Source: Desulfobacteraceae bacterium (GTDB taxonomy: Bacteria > Desulfobacterota > Desulfobacteria > Desulfobacterales > SURF-15). From it: a DNA stretch of 15,755 nt. Below are positions 8,149 to 15,716 of the stretch, in pieces. The DNA is taken from the NCBI GenBank assembly GCA_003599475.1, contig QZKK01000126.1, forward strand, positions 1 through 15,755. The letters are read 5' to 3'. How positions within the stretch are numbered: the stretch's first letter is position 1; the number at the start of each line of letters is the position of its first letter. The notes under the pieces are model-generated. The model was not told the origin of the DNA, ran no database searches, and saw nothing but the letters and a program-made list of their open reading frames with translations. The position numbers were made by a program, and so were the translations under genes.

Positions 8149-9069
8149 CTATCGATTGCCCCGCAGGTACGGGTCGAGCACGTCCCGCAGGCCGTCTCCC
8201 AGCAGGTTGAAGCCGATGACGACAAGCAGGATCGAAAGCCCCGGGAAAGTTGCGATCCACCAGGCGGAGAGCATGTACGTGCGCCCGGAGGCCAGCATGG
8301 CGCCCCATTCCGGCGTGGGCGGCTGCGCTCCCAGGCCCAGGAAAGACAGGCCGGCCGTTTCCACGATGGCCCAACCGATGGCCAGGGTGGAGATGACGAT
8401 GATCGGTGCCAGGCAGTTTGGCAGGATGTGGCGGACCATGATTTCGAACGAGGGCGCACCGATGGCCCGCGCGGCCTCCACGAACTCCTTTTCCTTGAGC
8501 GACAGCACCGTGCCGCGCACGACGCGGATGTACTTGGGCACATAGACGATGCCGATGGCGATCATGGCATTGATCAGGCCGGGCCCCAGCACAGCCACGA
8601 CAATCATGGCCAGCAGCAGATAGGGGAAAGCCAGCATGACGTCCGTAAGCCAGCCAATGACGGCATCCACCCTGCCGCCATAGAACCCGCCCACTATGCC
8701 CAAGACCACACCAGTCACCAGGGCGATGGTATTGGCCAGGATACCGACAGCGAGCGCCCAGCGCGAGCCGTAGAGGACCCGGCTCAAGATATCGCGGCCG
8801 AACTCGTCTGTTCCCAGGGGATGGATCGCGGAGGGTGGCTGCAACTGGATGCGAAAATTTTGCTTGACCGGGTCGAAGGGGGCAATCGTTTGAGCCAGCC
8901 CAGCCGTAACGATCAGAAGCAGGACGATGAGCGCCCCCAGCACAGCCACCTTGCTCCGTAGCAGGCGCCAGAACAGAGCATTCCGTCGTTGAGGGGCAGG
9001 GGGCATTTTCGAGATGAGCAGGGTCCCATCGCTCCCATCGGCAGCGGCGCTATGATTGACGTCGGTCAT
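8149..9069 (-). CDS. dppC: Peptide/nickel-type ABC transporter permease, DppC-like
   Basis: Inner-membrane permease of the peptide/opine/nickel transporter family, 306 residues. It has an N-terminal membrane helix (about 41-60), the DppC/OppC N-terminal region ending in PLGTDEFGRDILSRV (84-98), and five further helices. The coupling loop EAARAIGAPSFEIMVRHILP (198-217) contacts the ATPases, and the C-terminal GDGLRDVLDP is family-typical. The start ATG at 9069 has GAGGAG upstream and lies 14 bp after the dppB stop. An open frame continues over dppB in another phase but has no family similarity. It should pair with the DppB-like gene and the two ATPases on the other strand. The symbol gives the family; the substrate need not be dipeptides. 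Confidence 0.93.
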   Translation of the reverse strand: MTDVNHSAAADGSDGTLLISKMPPAPQRRNALFWRLLRSKVAVLGALIVLLLIVTAGLAQTIAPFDPVKQNFRIQLQPPSAIHPLGTDEFGRDILSRVLYGSRWALAVGILANTIALVTGVVLGIVGGFYGGRVDAVIGWLTDVMLAFPYLLLAMIVVAVLGPGLINAMIAIGIVYVPKYIRVVRGTVLSLKEKEFVEAARAIGAPSFEIMVRHILPNCLAPIIVISTLAIGWAIVETAGLSFLGLGAQPPTPEWGAMLASGRTYMLSAWWIATFPGLSILLVVIGFNLLGDGLRDVLDPYLRGNR

Positions 9070-9083
9070 TCGCTTTGGCTCCT

Positions 9084-10088
9084 CTACGTGTATCGGATGC
9101 GGGGATCCAGGCAGGCATAGAGCAGGTCCACAACCAGGTTGATGACCACAATGGCCAGGGCCGTCACCATGACCACCGCTTGCACCACCGCATAATCCCG
9201 GGCCAGGATAGAGGTAATGGCCAGCCGGCCCAGGCCGGGCAGGGCAAATACGGTTTCGGTGAGCACGGCCCCCGACAAGAGCACGCTCAACTGCAGTCCG
9301 ATCACGGTAACGACTGGAATCAATGAGTTGCGAAAGGCGTGACGATACACGACTAGAGATTCCCTCAGGCCTTTGGCCCGCGCCGTGCGGACATAGTCTT
9401 GCCCCATGACTTCCAGGACACTGGCACGCGTCATACGCGCAATGGTCGCCATGGCGATGCTTCCAAGGGCGATGGTGGGCAATACCAGATGCCTGGCGGC
9501 AGAGGCAAAGGCCCGAAGATCGCCCTGCAAGAGTGAATCCACCAGATGGATGCCGGTGATGCGTTTCAGGCTTAGGCCTTCGTCGAGGATACCGCCGATG
9601 GGCAACCAGTGCAAGCGGCCGCCGAAGATCATCATCAGGATCAGGGCAGTCCAGAAAATAGGCATGGAAACGCCGACGAGGACGCCTATCATGGATACCG
9701 AATCGAAGAGGGAATACTGACGCACCGCGGCTAACGTGCCGACAGGCACACCCACCAGGATGGCGAACGTGATGGCGCAGAGCGATAATTCGGCGGTCAT
9801 CGGCAGGGCGCGCCAGACCTCGGTGAAGGCTGGCTGGCGGGTGCGCAGAGAGACGCCGAAGTTGCCTTTGAGCGCTTCTGTAGCGAAGCGAACATACTGC
9901 ACGTAGATCGGTTGGTCCAGGCTCAGCTCGTGGCGCAAGCGCGCCAAGGATTCCGGGGTCCCCTTGTCGCCGAGCAGAAGGGTCGCCACGTCGCCGGGGA
10001 TGGCATGCATGCCGACGAATACGAAGATGCTGACGCCGAACAAGACCGGGATCAATTGCAGAACACGTCGCACGATATAGGTGAACAT
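9084..10088 (-). CDS. dppB: Peptide/nickel-type ABC transporter permease, DppB-like
   Basis: First permease of the importer, 334 residues from ATG 10088. MFTYIVRRVLQLIPVLFGVS is the typical DppB N-terminus with its first membrane helix. The periplasmic region PGDVATLLLGDKGTPE follows, then five more helices. The EAA-type coupling loop is DYVRTARAKGLRESLVVYRH (231-250) and the C-terminus ends in ACLDPRIRY, all standard for the family. AAGGGG lies just ahead of the start; an upstream in-frame ATG at 10151 would add 21 residues unlike homologues and is not used. A 292-bp gap full of palindromes separates it from the binding-protein gene upstream in the operon. Confidence 0.93.
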   Translation of the reverse strand: MFTYIVRRVLQLIPVLFGVSIFVFVGMHAIPGDVATLLLGDKGTPESLARLRHELSLDQPIYVQYVRFATEALKGNFGVSLRTRQPAFTEVWRALPMTAELSLCAITFAILVGVPVGTLAAVRQYSLFDSVSMIGVLVGVSMPIFWTALILMMIFGGRLHWLPIGGILDEGLSLKRITGIHLVDSLLQGDLRAFASAARHLVLPTIALGSIAMATIARMTRASVLEVMGQDYVRTARAKGLRESLVVYRHAFRNSLIPVVTVIGLQLSVLLSGAVLTETVFALPGLGRLAITSILARDYAVVQAVVMVTALAIVVINLVVDLLYACLDPRIRYT

Positions 10089-10180
10089 CGCACCCCTTGC
10101 CTGGCACACGGAAATCCGAACTTCGAATATCGAAGCTCGAAACAAATCCAAATGACCGAATGAGACGGCGCACTATGGGT

Positions 10181-10247
10181 CAGAAACCCGTTTTCTTTAT
10201 GATCCCCCGGAAACGAAGCGCAGTGGGGCGGAGAAAACGGGTTTCTG
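10181..10247. repeat. Large inverted repeat between binding-protein and permease genes
   Basis: CAGAAACCCGTTTTC (10181-10195) and its exact complement GAAAACGGGTTTCTG (10233-10247) enclose 37 bases that can pair further through C-rich and G-rich runs. With the two palindromes that follow it fills most of the intergenic region. In RNA this would be a strong stem-loop. Confidence 0.9.
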
Positions 10248-10262
10248 AACCGTTCCAGCGAG

Positions 10263-10294
10263 CGCATTCCCCGCCGCTTGCGGCGGGGAATGCG
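10263..10294. repeat. REP-like GC-rich palindrome
   Basis: CGCATTCCCCGCCGC (10263-10277) and its exact complement (10280-10294) flank TT, a 15-bp near-continuous palindrome. The left arm and flank are shared with 1653-1680 after cas2, so the element is dispersed. Its form resembles bacterial REP/BIME units. Confidence 0.9.
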
Positions 10295-10334
10295 AGCGAA
10301 TCAGAAAATGAACGTATTCCTTGCGGTCGAAGAT

Positions 10335-10356
10335 TCCCTGCAGCAAGCTGCAGGGA
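10335..10356. repeat. Second small palindrome downstream of the binding-protein gene
   Basis: TCCCTGCAGC (10335-10344), AA, then the exact complement GCTGCAGGGA (10347-10356). It lies 25 bp past the binding-protein stop as that gene is read. Such a stem could protect the upstream message end or attenuate readthrough into the permease genes, as the REP sequences between malE and malF do in enteric bacteria. Confidence 0.85.
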
Positions 10357-10380
10357 GCTTCAATACATGCCGACAGCCTC

Positions 10381-11961
10381 CTACTTGAGATCCACATCCT
10401 CCATGTACCAGAACATCTGCAGCGGGTTCAGCGCAAAGCCGCTCACGTTGGCGCGCGTCGCCCGCACGTGGAGGGTATGGTTGATAAACAGCCACGGGGC
10501 ATCGTCGTGGATGATCGTCGAAGCCTGCTCGTACAGCTTGGCCCGTTCGGCCGGATCCACCACGGTGCGAGCTTGCCTCATGATCTTATCCAGGTCCTTG
10601 TTGGAGTAATGCGCGGTGTTGCCGACAGGGATCGTGTCGGTGCTGAACATCTCGTAGAGGAAGTTGTCGGGGTCGCCGTTATCCCCCGACCAGCCCACCA
10701 TGCCCATGTCCTTGTTATCGGCCGATCGACGCTTGGCCAGGAAAGCGCCCCATTCCAGGGTTTCGAGGTTCAGCTTGACGCCGACTGCCGACAGGTATTC
10801 CTGGATGGCTACAGCTTGTTTGATGCCGACCGGGTTATAGCCGCGCGGGTTCTCGTAGCACAACAGTTTGGACTCGAACCCCTTGGGATAACCGGCCTCG
10901 CCCAGCAACTGCTTGGCTTTCTCCGGATCAAACGGGTAGGGCTTAAGGTCCTTCGGGAAGCCTGCCAGGATCGGCGGCATACCGGTCGCTGCGGTGACGG
11001 CCGCATCCTTGTACAAGAACTTGTTCATTTCGTCCTTATTCACGGCGTAGTTCAGCGCCCGGCGCACGCGCACATCGTCGAAGGGCTTTGCGTCATTGGG
11101 GAGAGTCAGGCCGCTGACCGTTAGGCCGGCCTGCTCCAGCAGCGCCAGATCCCGGTTGGACTTGATGCGCGGGTAATCATCGGGGTTCACGTCGGCCATG
11201 ATCTGGATCTCACCCTGCTCAAGCTTCAACAGGCGGACGGAGCTCTCCGGAACCACGCGGAAGATCAGCTTGCCGATCTTGGGCGCACCGCCCCAGTAGT
11301 CCTTATTGGCCTCCAGGGTGAGGTGGTCGTTGCGCACCCACTCGACCAGCTTGAACGGGCCGGTGCCGACCGGATGATCGTTTATGCCGAAACCGTACTG
11401 TTTCACCGAGGCGGGGCTGACTATGCCGCTCCACACCATGGCCAGGCTGGACAGGAACGGCGCGTGCGGCTCGGAGAGCGTGATCTGGATTGTGTGATCA
11501 TCTATTTTCTCCTTGCCGGATACCAGGCCCCAGGTGAACTTGGCAAAGCTGTGAACGCCTTGTTGCTTGTAGACATAGTGCTCGTTGTTTTTATTGGTCA
11601 CGCGGTCTATCTCGGCGATCGCCGCATCGGCGTTCCAGGGCGTGCCGTCATGGAACTTGACGCCCCTTCGCAGATGGAAGGTATACTTCTTGCCATCCGG
11701 CGAGACGTCCCATTTCTCGGCGAGGCCCGGGCCAGGCTCCGACGTGCCTTTCTTGTATTTGGTCAAGCCATCGAAGATGGGGGACATGACGAAGCCCGAC
11801 TCGTTGTTCATGACCGATTCGGGATCGAGGAACGTGGCATCGGCGCCGATCGCGACGACCAGCGTCTGGGTGGCCGCTGCAGCGGATTGGGGGACATGGC
11901 CGGCCGTCAATATCGCAAACGGGGCCAGGATGGACAGTAGCAGAGAAAGCTTTCTGCGCAT
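10381..11961 (-). CDS. dppA: Dipeptide/oligopeptide-type ABC transporter substrate-binding protein (SBP family 5)
   Basis: Periplasmic binding protein of 526 residues that captures the substrate for the importer. MRRKLSLLLSILAPFAILTA is a clear signal peptide with likely cleavage after the AAAA near residue 30. There is no lipobox cysteine, so the protein should be soluble in the periplasm, which points to a two-membrane cell. Family 5 features include LDPESVMNNESG (45-56), AEKWDVSPDGKKYTFHLRRG (81-100) and HPVGTGPFKL (196-205). GWSGDNGDPDNF (423-434) matches the DppA segment whose Asp binds the peptide amino group, suggesting a substrate with a free amine such as a peptide or amino-acid conjugate. 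GGAGGAAGAA precedes the ATG. It follows the deacylase gene after 296 bp, so it may also have its own promoter. Confidence 0.94.
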   Translation of the reverse strand: MRRKLSLLLSILAPFAILTAGHVPQSAAAATQTLVVAIGADATFLDPESVMNNESGFVMSPIFDGLTKYKKGTSEPGPGLAEKWDVSPDGKKYTFHLRRGVKFHDGTPWNADAAIAEIDRVTNKNNEHYVYKQQGVHSFAKFTWGLVSGKEKIDDHTIQITLSEPHAPFLSSLAMVWSGIVSPASVKQYGFGINDHPVGTGPFKLVEWVRNDHLTLEANKDYWGGAPKIGKLIFRVVPESSVRLLKLEQGEIQIMADVNPDDYPRIKSNRDLALLEQAGLTVSGLTLPNDAKPFDDVRVRRALNYAVNKDEMNKFLYKDAAVTAATGMPPILAGFPKDLKPYPFDPEKAKQLLGEAGYPKGFESKLLCYENPRGYNPVGIKQAVAIQEYLSAVGVKLNLETLEWGAFLAKRRSADNKDMGMVGWSGDNGDPDNFLYEMFSTDTIPVGNTAHYSNKDLDKIMRQARTVVDPAERAKLYEQASTIIHDDAPWLFINHTLHVRATRANVSGFALNPLQMFWYMEDVDLK

Positions 11962-12085
11962 TTCTTCCTCCTTTTCTCCTTGGGAATACCCGGAAACATC
12001 CGTCTATGACAAGACCTGTTCGACAGCCTCTATTTTTATCGCTTGCACCCCCTTTCCGCACCGGCCGCGCCGCGATGATTAAATT

Positions 12086-12173
12086 ACGTTGCACGTTGCA
12101 CGTTGAAGTCGTTGCACGTTGCGCGTCAGCCGCCAAATGATTTCAACGATTTCAACGTTCAACGATTTCAACG
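12086..12173. repeat. Heptamer-type tandem repeats forming a hairpin
   Basis: The left part is built from ACGTTGC and CGTTGAA units (12086-12121) and the right part from TTTCAACGA and TTCAACG units (12141-12173). CGTTGAAGTCGTTG (12101-12114) pairs with CAACGATTTCAACG (12144-12157) with a single G-T mismatch. This lies in the 296-bp gap (11962-12257) between the deacylase stop and the binding-protein start, which otherwise shows no gene and only weak promoter-like hexamers. It may be a decayed mobile or slippage-expanded repeat. Confidence 0.75.
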
Positions 12174-12257
12174 AGCCTATCTTGCCAGGGTTTTACAAAA
12201 GGCTTACGCCTGAACTCCATGGCCCCTAAAAAATGCAAATTCCTGTACAATGAAGGC

Positions 12258-13214
12258 TCAGGCTCCGACGGCCAATAGCGGATCGCCCTGGTTGATCGCC
12301 AGCGATGAGACCAGGAACAACACTCGCCCAGCGGCCGGGGAGCTGACGGTTTGCAGGACATGGCCCTGGAAATCCAACACCGCCCCCAGATCCTGCCGCT
12401 CCTGTACGCTGTCGCCCACTGAGATCTTCGGGTACCAGAAACCTTCGTGCTCGCTGCGCTGCCAGATGAACTGATTGAGCAGGGTGCAAGGCACCGGCTC
12501 AGGCGAGGGGCCGGCGAGCATGCCCAGGTGGCACATCAGGCGATTGAGCCCGTCGGTGTGCAGAGCCACGTCCTCGGGGCGCCAGATGCCCTGCCCACCG
12601 GATTCGGCCAGAATGCCGGGGATGCCGGCGTGGGCTGCGGCAGAATAGGTGGATCCCTTGGTTTCGCTGCGAACCACGTAGTGGATTCCGAAAATCTTGG
12701 CCATCTCTATCGAAGCCCGGTCCACTTCTTCGTTTCCGCTGCGATGGTAAATGGTGAAGGGGATCAGGGCCTCGATCAGGTCGCCGCCGTGCAGATCCAC
12801 GTAGTAGTTGGCCTGTCTGATCACGTTCCGGAACAACCAGTGGGCCAGTTGTTCCGTTGCGCCGCCTTCCGGGTTCCCCGGGAAAACGCGGTTGAGGTTC
12901 ACTCCATCCAGGGGACATACGTAGATCGAACGGGCTCGGAACCCGGCTGTGTTCGCCACCGGTGCGATGATGACCTGTCCCCGCAGCGCTTGCGGCGACA
13001 AGGAACGGCCTAACTCCAGGGCGGCCGCAATGCCTGCGTATTCGGCGGCGTGGATGCCGGCCGTGACGGCCAGCGTCGGTCCGGGCTCCCGGCCGTTGAT
13101 CAAGAAGACGGGTAGGGCAACCTGCCGGCCGGAGACGCTCACTTGCTGGGTGCCGAAGGTCTTTTCACCCCGCCCAACGAACAGACTGCCTACTGTTAGC
13201 TCGCTTTCAGCCAC
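12258..13214 (-). CDS. Succinylglutamate desuccinylase/aspartoacylase (AstE/AspA) family deacylase, M14 fold
   Basis: A zinc-dependent amide hydrolase of 318 residues from the carboxypeptidase-like family that removes acyl groups from N-acyl amino acids and similar compounds. Zinc ligands are H55 and E58 in GIHAAEYAG and H142 in VDLHGG. NLNRVFPG (106-113) is the substrate-binding segment, and E204 in LAESGGQG is the likely catalytic base. The C-terminal beta domain (from about 240) includes GFWYPKISVGDSVQ, common in bacterial relatives. The start is GTG with AGGAGG upstream. No signal peptide is seen, so the enzyme is cytoplasmic. It is the first gene of the minus-strand operon, so its product probably deacylates or hydrolyses the imported substrate. 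Exact substrate unknown; ectoine-pathway DoeB belongs to the same family, but no other ectoine genes are present. Confidence 0.9.
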   Translation of the reverse strand: MAESELTVGSLFVGRGEKTFGTQQVSVSGRQVALPVFLINGREPGPTLAVTAGIHAAEYAGIAAALELGRSLSPQALRGQVIIAPVANTAGFRARSIYVCPLDGVNLNRVFPGNPEGGATEQLAHWLFRNVIRQANYYVDLHGGDLIEALIPFTIYHRSGNEEVDRASIEMAKIFGIHYVVRSETKGSTYSAAAHAGIPGILAESGGQGIWRPEDVALHTDGLNRLMCHLGMLAGPSPEPVPCTLLNQFIWQRSEHEGFWYPKISVGDSVQERQDLGAVLDFQGHVLQTVSSPAAGRVLFLVSSLAINQGDPLLAVGA

Positions 13215-13285
13215 GTGTATGCCTCCTGTGTCGAAGGATAAGGATAAATGGATAGGGAGAGGATAAGAATTGCTACCTGGAAGAA

Positions 13286-13315
13286 ACTGTATGGCAAGGA
13301 TAACTTATTTGTCAA
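13286..13315 (-). promoter_or_regulatory. Candidate sigma-70 promoter for the minus-strand operon
   Basis: On the minus strand a perfect TTGACA (13315-13310) is followed, after 18 bases, by TACAGT (13291-13286), four of six matches to the -10 consensus. Transcription would begin near 13279, giving a leader of about 65 bases before the GTG of the deacylase gene. Confidence 0.4.
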
Positions 13316-13387
13316 GGTAAAAAATCCGAAACGAACCTGACGAGATTTCCAGCGCTTTTGTCATTAGAAAGGAGAAACCGCAAGGCT

Positions 13388-13416
13388 TTGACAAGATGCT
13401 TCTGCCGTGCGATATA
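13388..13416 (+). promoter_or_regulatory. Candidate sigma-70 promoter for the ATPase genes
   Basis: A perfect TTGACA (13388-13393) is followed after 17 bases by GATATA (13411-13416), in an AT-rich GATATATCC context. The distance to the GTG at 13456 allows a short leader. It faces away from the promoter candidate for the operon, 72 bp apart, so one regulator bound between them could control both units. Confidence 0.45.
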
Positions 13417-13455
13417 TCCTGAACGAACCGGTCTGAAGATTCCGAAGGACAGGCT

Positions 13456-14439
13456 GTGAAGACGTTAATCGAAGTAAAGAACCTAAAGACCAATTTTTAT
13501 ACCGAAGCCGGCGTGGTTCGAGCCGTAAACGACGTCGATTTCACGATCGCCCGGGAAAAGACCCTGGGAGTGGTGGGTGAAAGCGGTTGCGGCAAGTCCG
13601 TAACCGCGCTGTCGATTATGGGGCTGATTCGGCCTCCGGGAAGAATCGATTCCGGAAAAATCCTCTTTCATCGAAACGGTCTGGTCGTCGATCTTTCGAA
13701 GCTCGATCCCAAAGGTTCTGAAATTCGCTCCATACGCGGCAATGAGATCGCAATGATATTTCAGGAGCCCATGACCTCTCTAAATCCAGTATTTACCATC
13801 GGCTACCAAATCATGGAGTCCATCATGCTGCATCAGAGGCTCGATCGAAGGGGCGCAAGGGATAAGGCCGTCGAAATGCTGGGTGCCGTCGGAATTCCGT
13901 ACCCGGAGGGCCGCATCCGGGAGTATCCCCACCAGTTGTCCGGTGGAATGCGCCAGCGGGCCATGATCGCCATGGCTCTTTCGTGCAATCCCTCGCTTTT
14001 GATTGCAGACGAACCGACGACCGCACTCGATGTCACCACGCAGGCGCAGGTTTTAAAACTGATGAATGATCTCCGCAGAGAGTTCAAAGCCTCAATCATG
14101 TTCATCACCCATGACCTCGGGGTCATCGCCCACATGGCAGACGATGTGGCGGTCATGTATTTGGGGCGAATCGTTGAAGAATCCGGTGCAGACGAAATCT
14201 TCCACAATCCCCTTCACCCTTACACCCAAGGTTTGATGAATTCGATTCCATCTCTTGTACAGAAAAAGGATAAACGGCTGATCCCCATCCAGGGCATGGT
14301 TCCGGACATGTTGGATGCAGGCGAGGGGTGTGTATTCTATTCGCGATGCCCCAAAAGAATGGATATCTGCAAAGAGGAGACCCCTCGGCTGAGGGAAATC
14401 TCAACCGCGCATTACACCGCCTGCTGGCTTTATCCATAA
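13456..14439 (+). CDS. dppD: Peptide-type ABC transporter ATPase, DppD-like
   Basis: First of two ATP-hydrolysing subunits for the importer, 327 residues. Walker A is GESGCGKS (41-48), the Q-loop is at IFQEPMTSLNP, the ABC signature is LSGGMRQR (161-168), Walker B is LLIADEPTTALD (181-192), and the switch histidine is in ITHD (217-220). The oligopeptide C-terminal extension carries four cysteines (C292, C298, C305, C323) in the pattern that binds a 4Fe-4S cluster in DppD/OppD homologues. The start is GTG with AAGGAC upstream. The gene is divergent from the permease and binding-protein genes and followed 15 bp later by its DppF partner. Its sequence is visibly less GC-rich than the minus-strand operon. 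Confidence 0.94.
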   Translation: MKTLIEVKNLKTNFYTEAGVVRAVNDVDFTIAREKTLGVVGESGCGKSVTALSIMGLIRPPGRIDSGKILFHRNGLVVDLSKLDPKGSEIRSIRGNEIAMIFQEPMTSLNPVFTIGYQIMESIMLHQRLDRRGARDKAVEMLGAVGIPYPEGRIREYPHQLSGGMRQRAMIAMALSCNPSLLIADEPTTALDVTTQAQVLKLMNDLRREFKASIMFITHDLGVIAHMADDVAVMYLGRIVEESGADEIFHNPLHPYTQGLMNSIPSLVQKKDKRLIPIQGMVPDMLDAGEGCVFYSRCPKRMDICKEETPRLREISTAHYTACWLYP

Positions 14440-14454
14440 TATGAGGGATGGCAT

Positions 14455-15495
14455 ATGTGTCCCGATGACGTACTGCTCGAGGTAAAGAATCTGAAAAAAT
14501 ATTTTCCCGTCAAAAAGGGAATATTCAAGAGAGTGGTGGGCCATGTCAAGGCCGTCGATGATGTCGATCTTTTCATCAAAGAAGGGGAAACGCTCGGATT
14601 GGTGGGGGAGAGCGGCTGCGGTAAGACCACCACCGGGCGCGCCATCCTGCGCCTGGTCGAACCAACCGGCGGGAGCATCCGGTTTTGCGGGAAAAGGGCA
14701 GGCGAATCCGCCCGAAAAATGGGAAGTGTCGATGTGGCTTCCGCCGGCACTGAAACCATGAAGCTTCTCCGGCGCGATATGCAGATTATCTTCCAGGACC
14801 CTTACTCTTCGCTCGATCCGAGGATGACCGTGGAGGCCATTGTGGCAGAGCCGCTTCGGGTCCACGGCCTTGCCAGGGGAAAAGAATTGGTAGATCGCGT
14901 GCAGAAGCTTCTGGCTGCGGTCGGCTTGAATCCCGAGCAGATGAAAAGGTATCCCCATCAGTTTTCGGGCGGCCAGCGCCAGCGGATCGGCATCGCCCGG
15001 GCGCTTGCACTGGAGCCGCAGCTTGTGGTGGCAGACGAGCCGGTGTCGGCTTTGGATGTTTCCATCCAGGCCCAGGTGATCAATCTGTTGCAGGATCTTC
15101 AGGAGCGATTCGGCTTGACTTACCTGTTCATTGCCCACAATCTTTCAGTGGTCAAATACATCAGCGACCGGGTGGCAGTGATGTATCTGGGAAAAATCAT
15201 CGAGCTCGCCCGAACGGAAGCTCTTTTTATGGATCCAAAGCATCCGTATACGGAAGCACTAATGTCGGCCGTCCCGATTCCGGATCCCCGGTATAAGTCC
15301 GAGCAGATCCTGCTGGAGGGAGATGTGCCAAGCCCCTTGAATCCTCCGGCAGGCTGCTACTTTCATCCCCGCTGCCGGTATGCAGAGAGGATCTGTGCCG
15401 AAGAAGCACCGGTTTACCGGAATATCGGAGACCAGCACTTCGTCTCCTGCCACCGGGCCGATATCTTGAGGCTGCAGCCCATTCGAACGGGCTGA
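14455..15495 (+). CDS. dppF: Peptide-type ABC transporter ATPase, DppF-like
   Basis: Second ATPase subunit, 346 residues. The N-terminus [16 protein letters not shown] is typical of DppF/OppF. Walker A is GESGCGKT (51-58), the Q-loop is [16 protein letters not shown], the signature is FSGGQRQR (170-177), Walker B is [12 protein letters not shown] (190-201), and the switch histidine is in IAHN (226-229). Four C-terminal cysteines (C301, C307, C314, C332) again fit a 4Fe-4S extension. A stretch around residues 80-105 ([12 protein letters not shown] and following) is more divergent than the rest. GAGGGATGG precedes the ATG. Together with the DppD-like gene it would complete the transporter encoded on the opposite strand. 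No clear terminator follows. Confidence 0.94.
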   Translation: MCPDDVLLEVKNLKKYFPVKKGIFKRVVGHVKAVDDVDLFIKEGETLGLVGESGCGKTTTGRAILRLVEPTGGSIRFCGKRAGESARKMGSVDVASAGTETMKLLRRDMQIIFQDPYSSLDPRMTVEAIVAEPLRVHGLARGKELVDRVQKLLAAVGLNPEQMKRYPHQFSGGQRQRIGIARALALEPQLVVADEPVSALDVSIQAQVINLLQDLQERFGLTYLFIAHNLSVVKYISDRVAVMYLGKIIELARTEALFMDPKHPYTEALMSAVPIPDPRYKSEQILLEGDVPSPLNPPAGCYFHPRCRYAERICAEEAPVYRNIGDQHFVSCHRADILRLQPIRTG

Positions 15496-15696
15496 CTTTT
15501 GCATGCCGGCTCCCCAGCATCGCACATTGGAGGACAAGGGGTGAAAAAGCGAGAAGTCGGGAAGTTGAGAGATCGCTAATCGTGAATTGTTGATCGTGAA
15601 CGGTTTTTTCTCTATCTGACCTGGCCCGGCCCTCGGGGCACTTTGGAAAAGCCGCGCCTCCATCGGGAAAGGTGCCCGGTAGACAATCAAAGCCCC
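15496..15696. other. Intergenic stretch after the ATPase genes
   Basis: These 201 bp hold no recognisable gene. The stretch contains a short direct repeat (ATCGTGAATTGTTG followed by ATCGTGAAC, about 15579-15601) just before a run of six T, but no stem precedes the T run, so I do not call a terminator. Confidence 0.4.
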
Positions 15697-15712
15697 GTCG
15701 CTCCCCATGCGG
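15697..15712 (+). repeat. 5' half of a CRISPR repeat, isolated
   Basis: GTCGCTCCCCATGCGG matches the first 16 bases of the array repeat with one difference (A for G at position 11). The match stops abruptly; the next bases are ACCA and then the 39-bp duplicate. The same A variant occurs in the 3' relic at 5397. Confidence 0.88.
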
Positions 15713-15716
15713 ACCA

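Noticed and set aside
8149..10173. A 674-codon minus-strand open frame that could be taken as one giant permease.
   Set aside because: Only 8149-9069 is the DppC-like gene. The rest is an out-of-phase reading of the DppB gene with no family similarity; each permease has its own start and ribosome binding site.
10321..11124. Plus-strand open frame of 267 codons opposite the binding-protein gene, and similar ones at 11323-11940 and 7607-8545.
   Set aside because: Antisense shadows of well-supported genes in GC-rich DNA; no start context or motifs.
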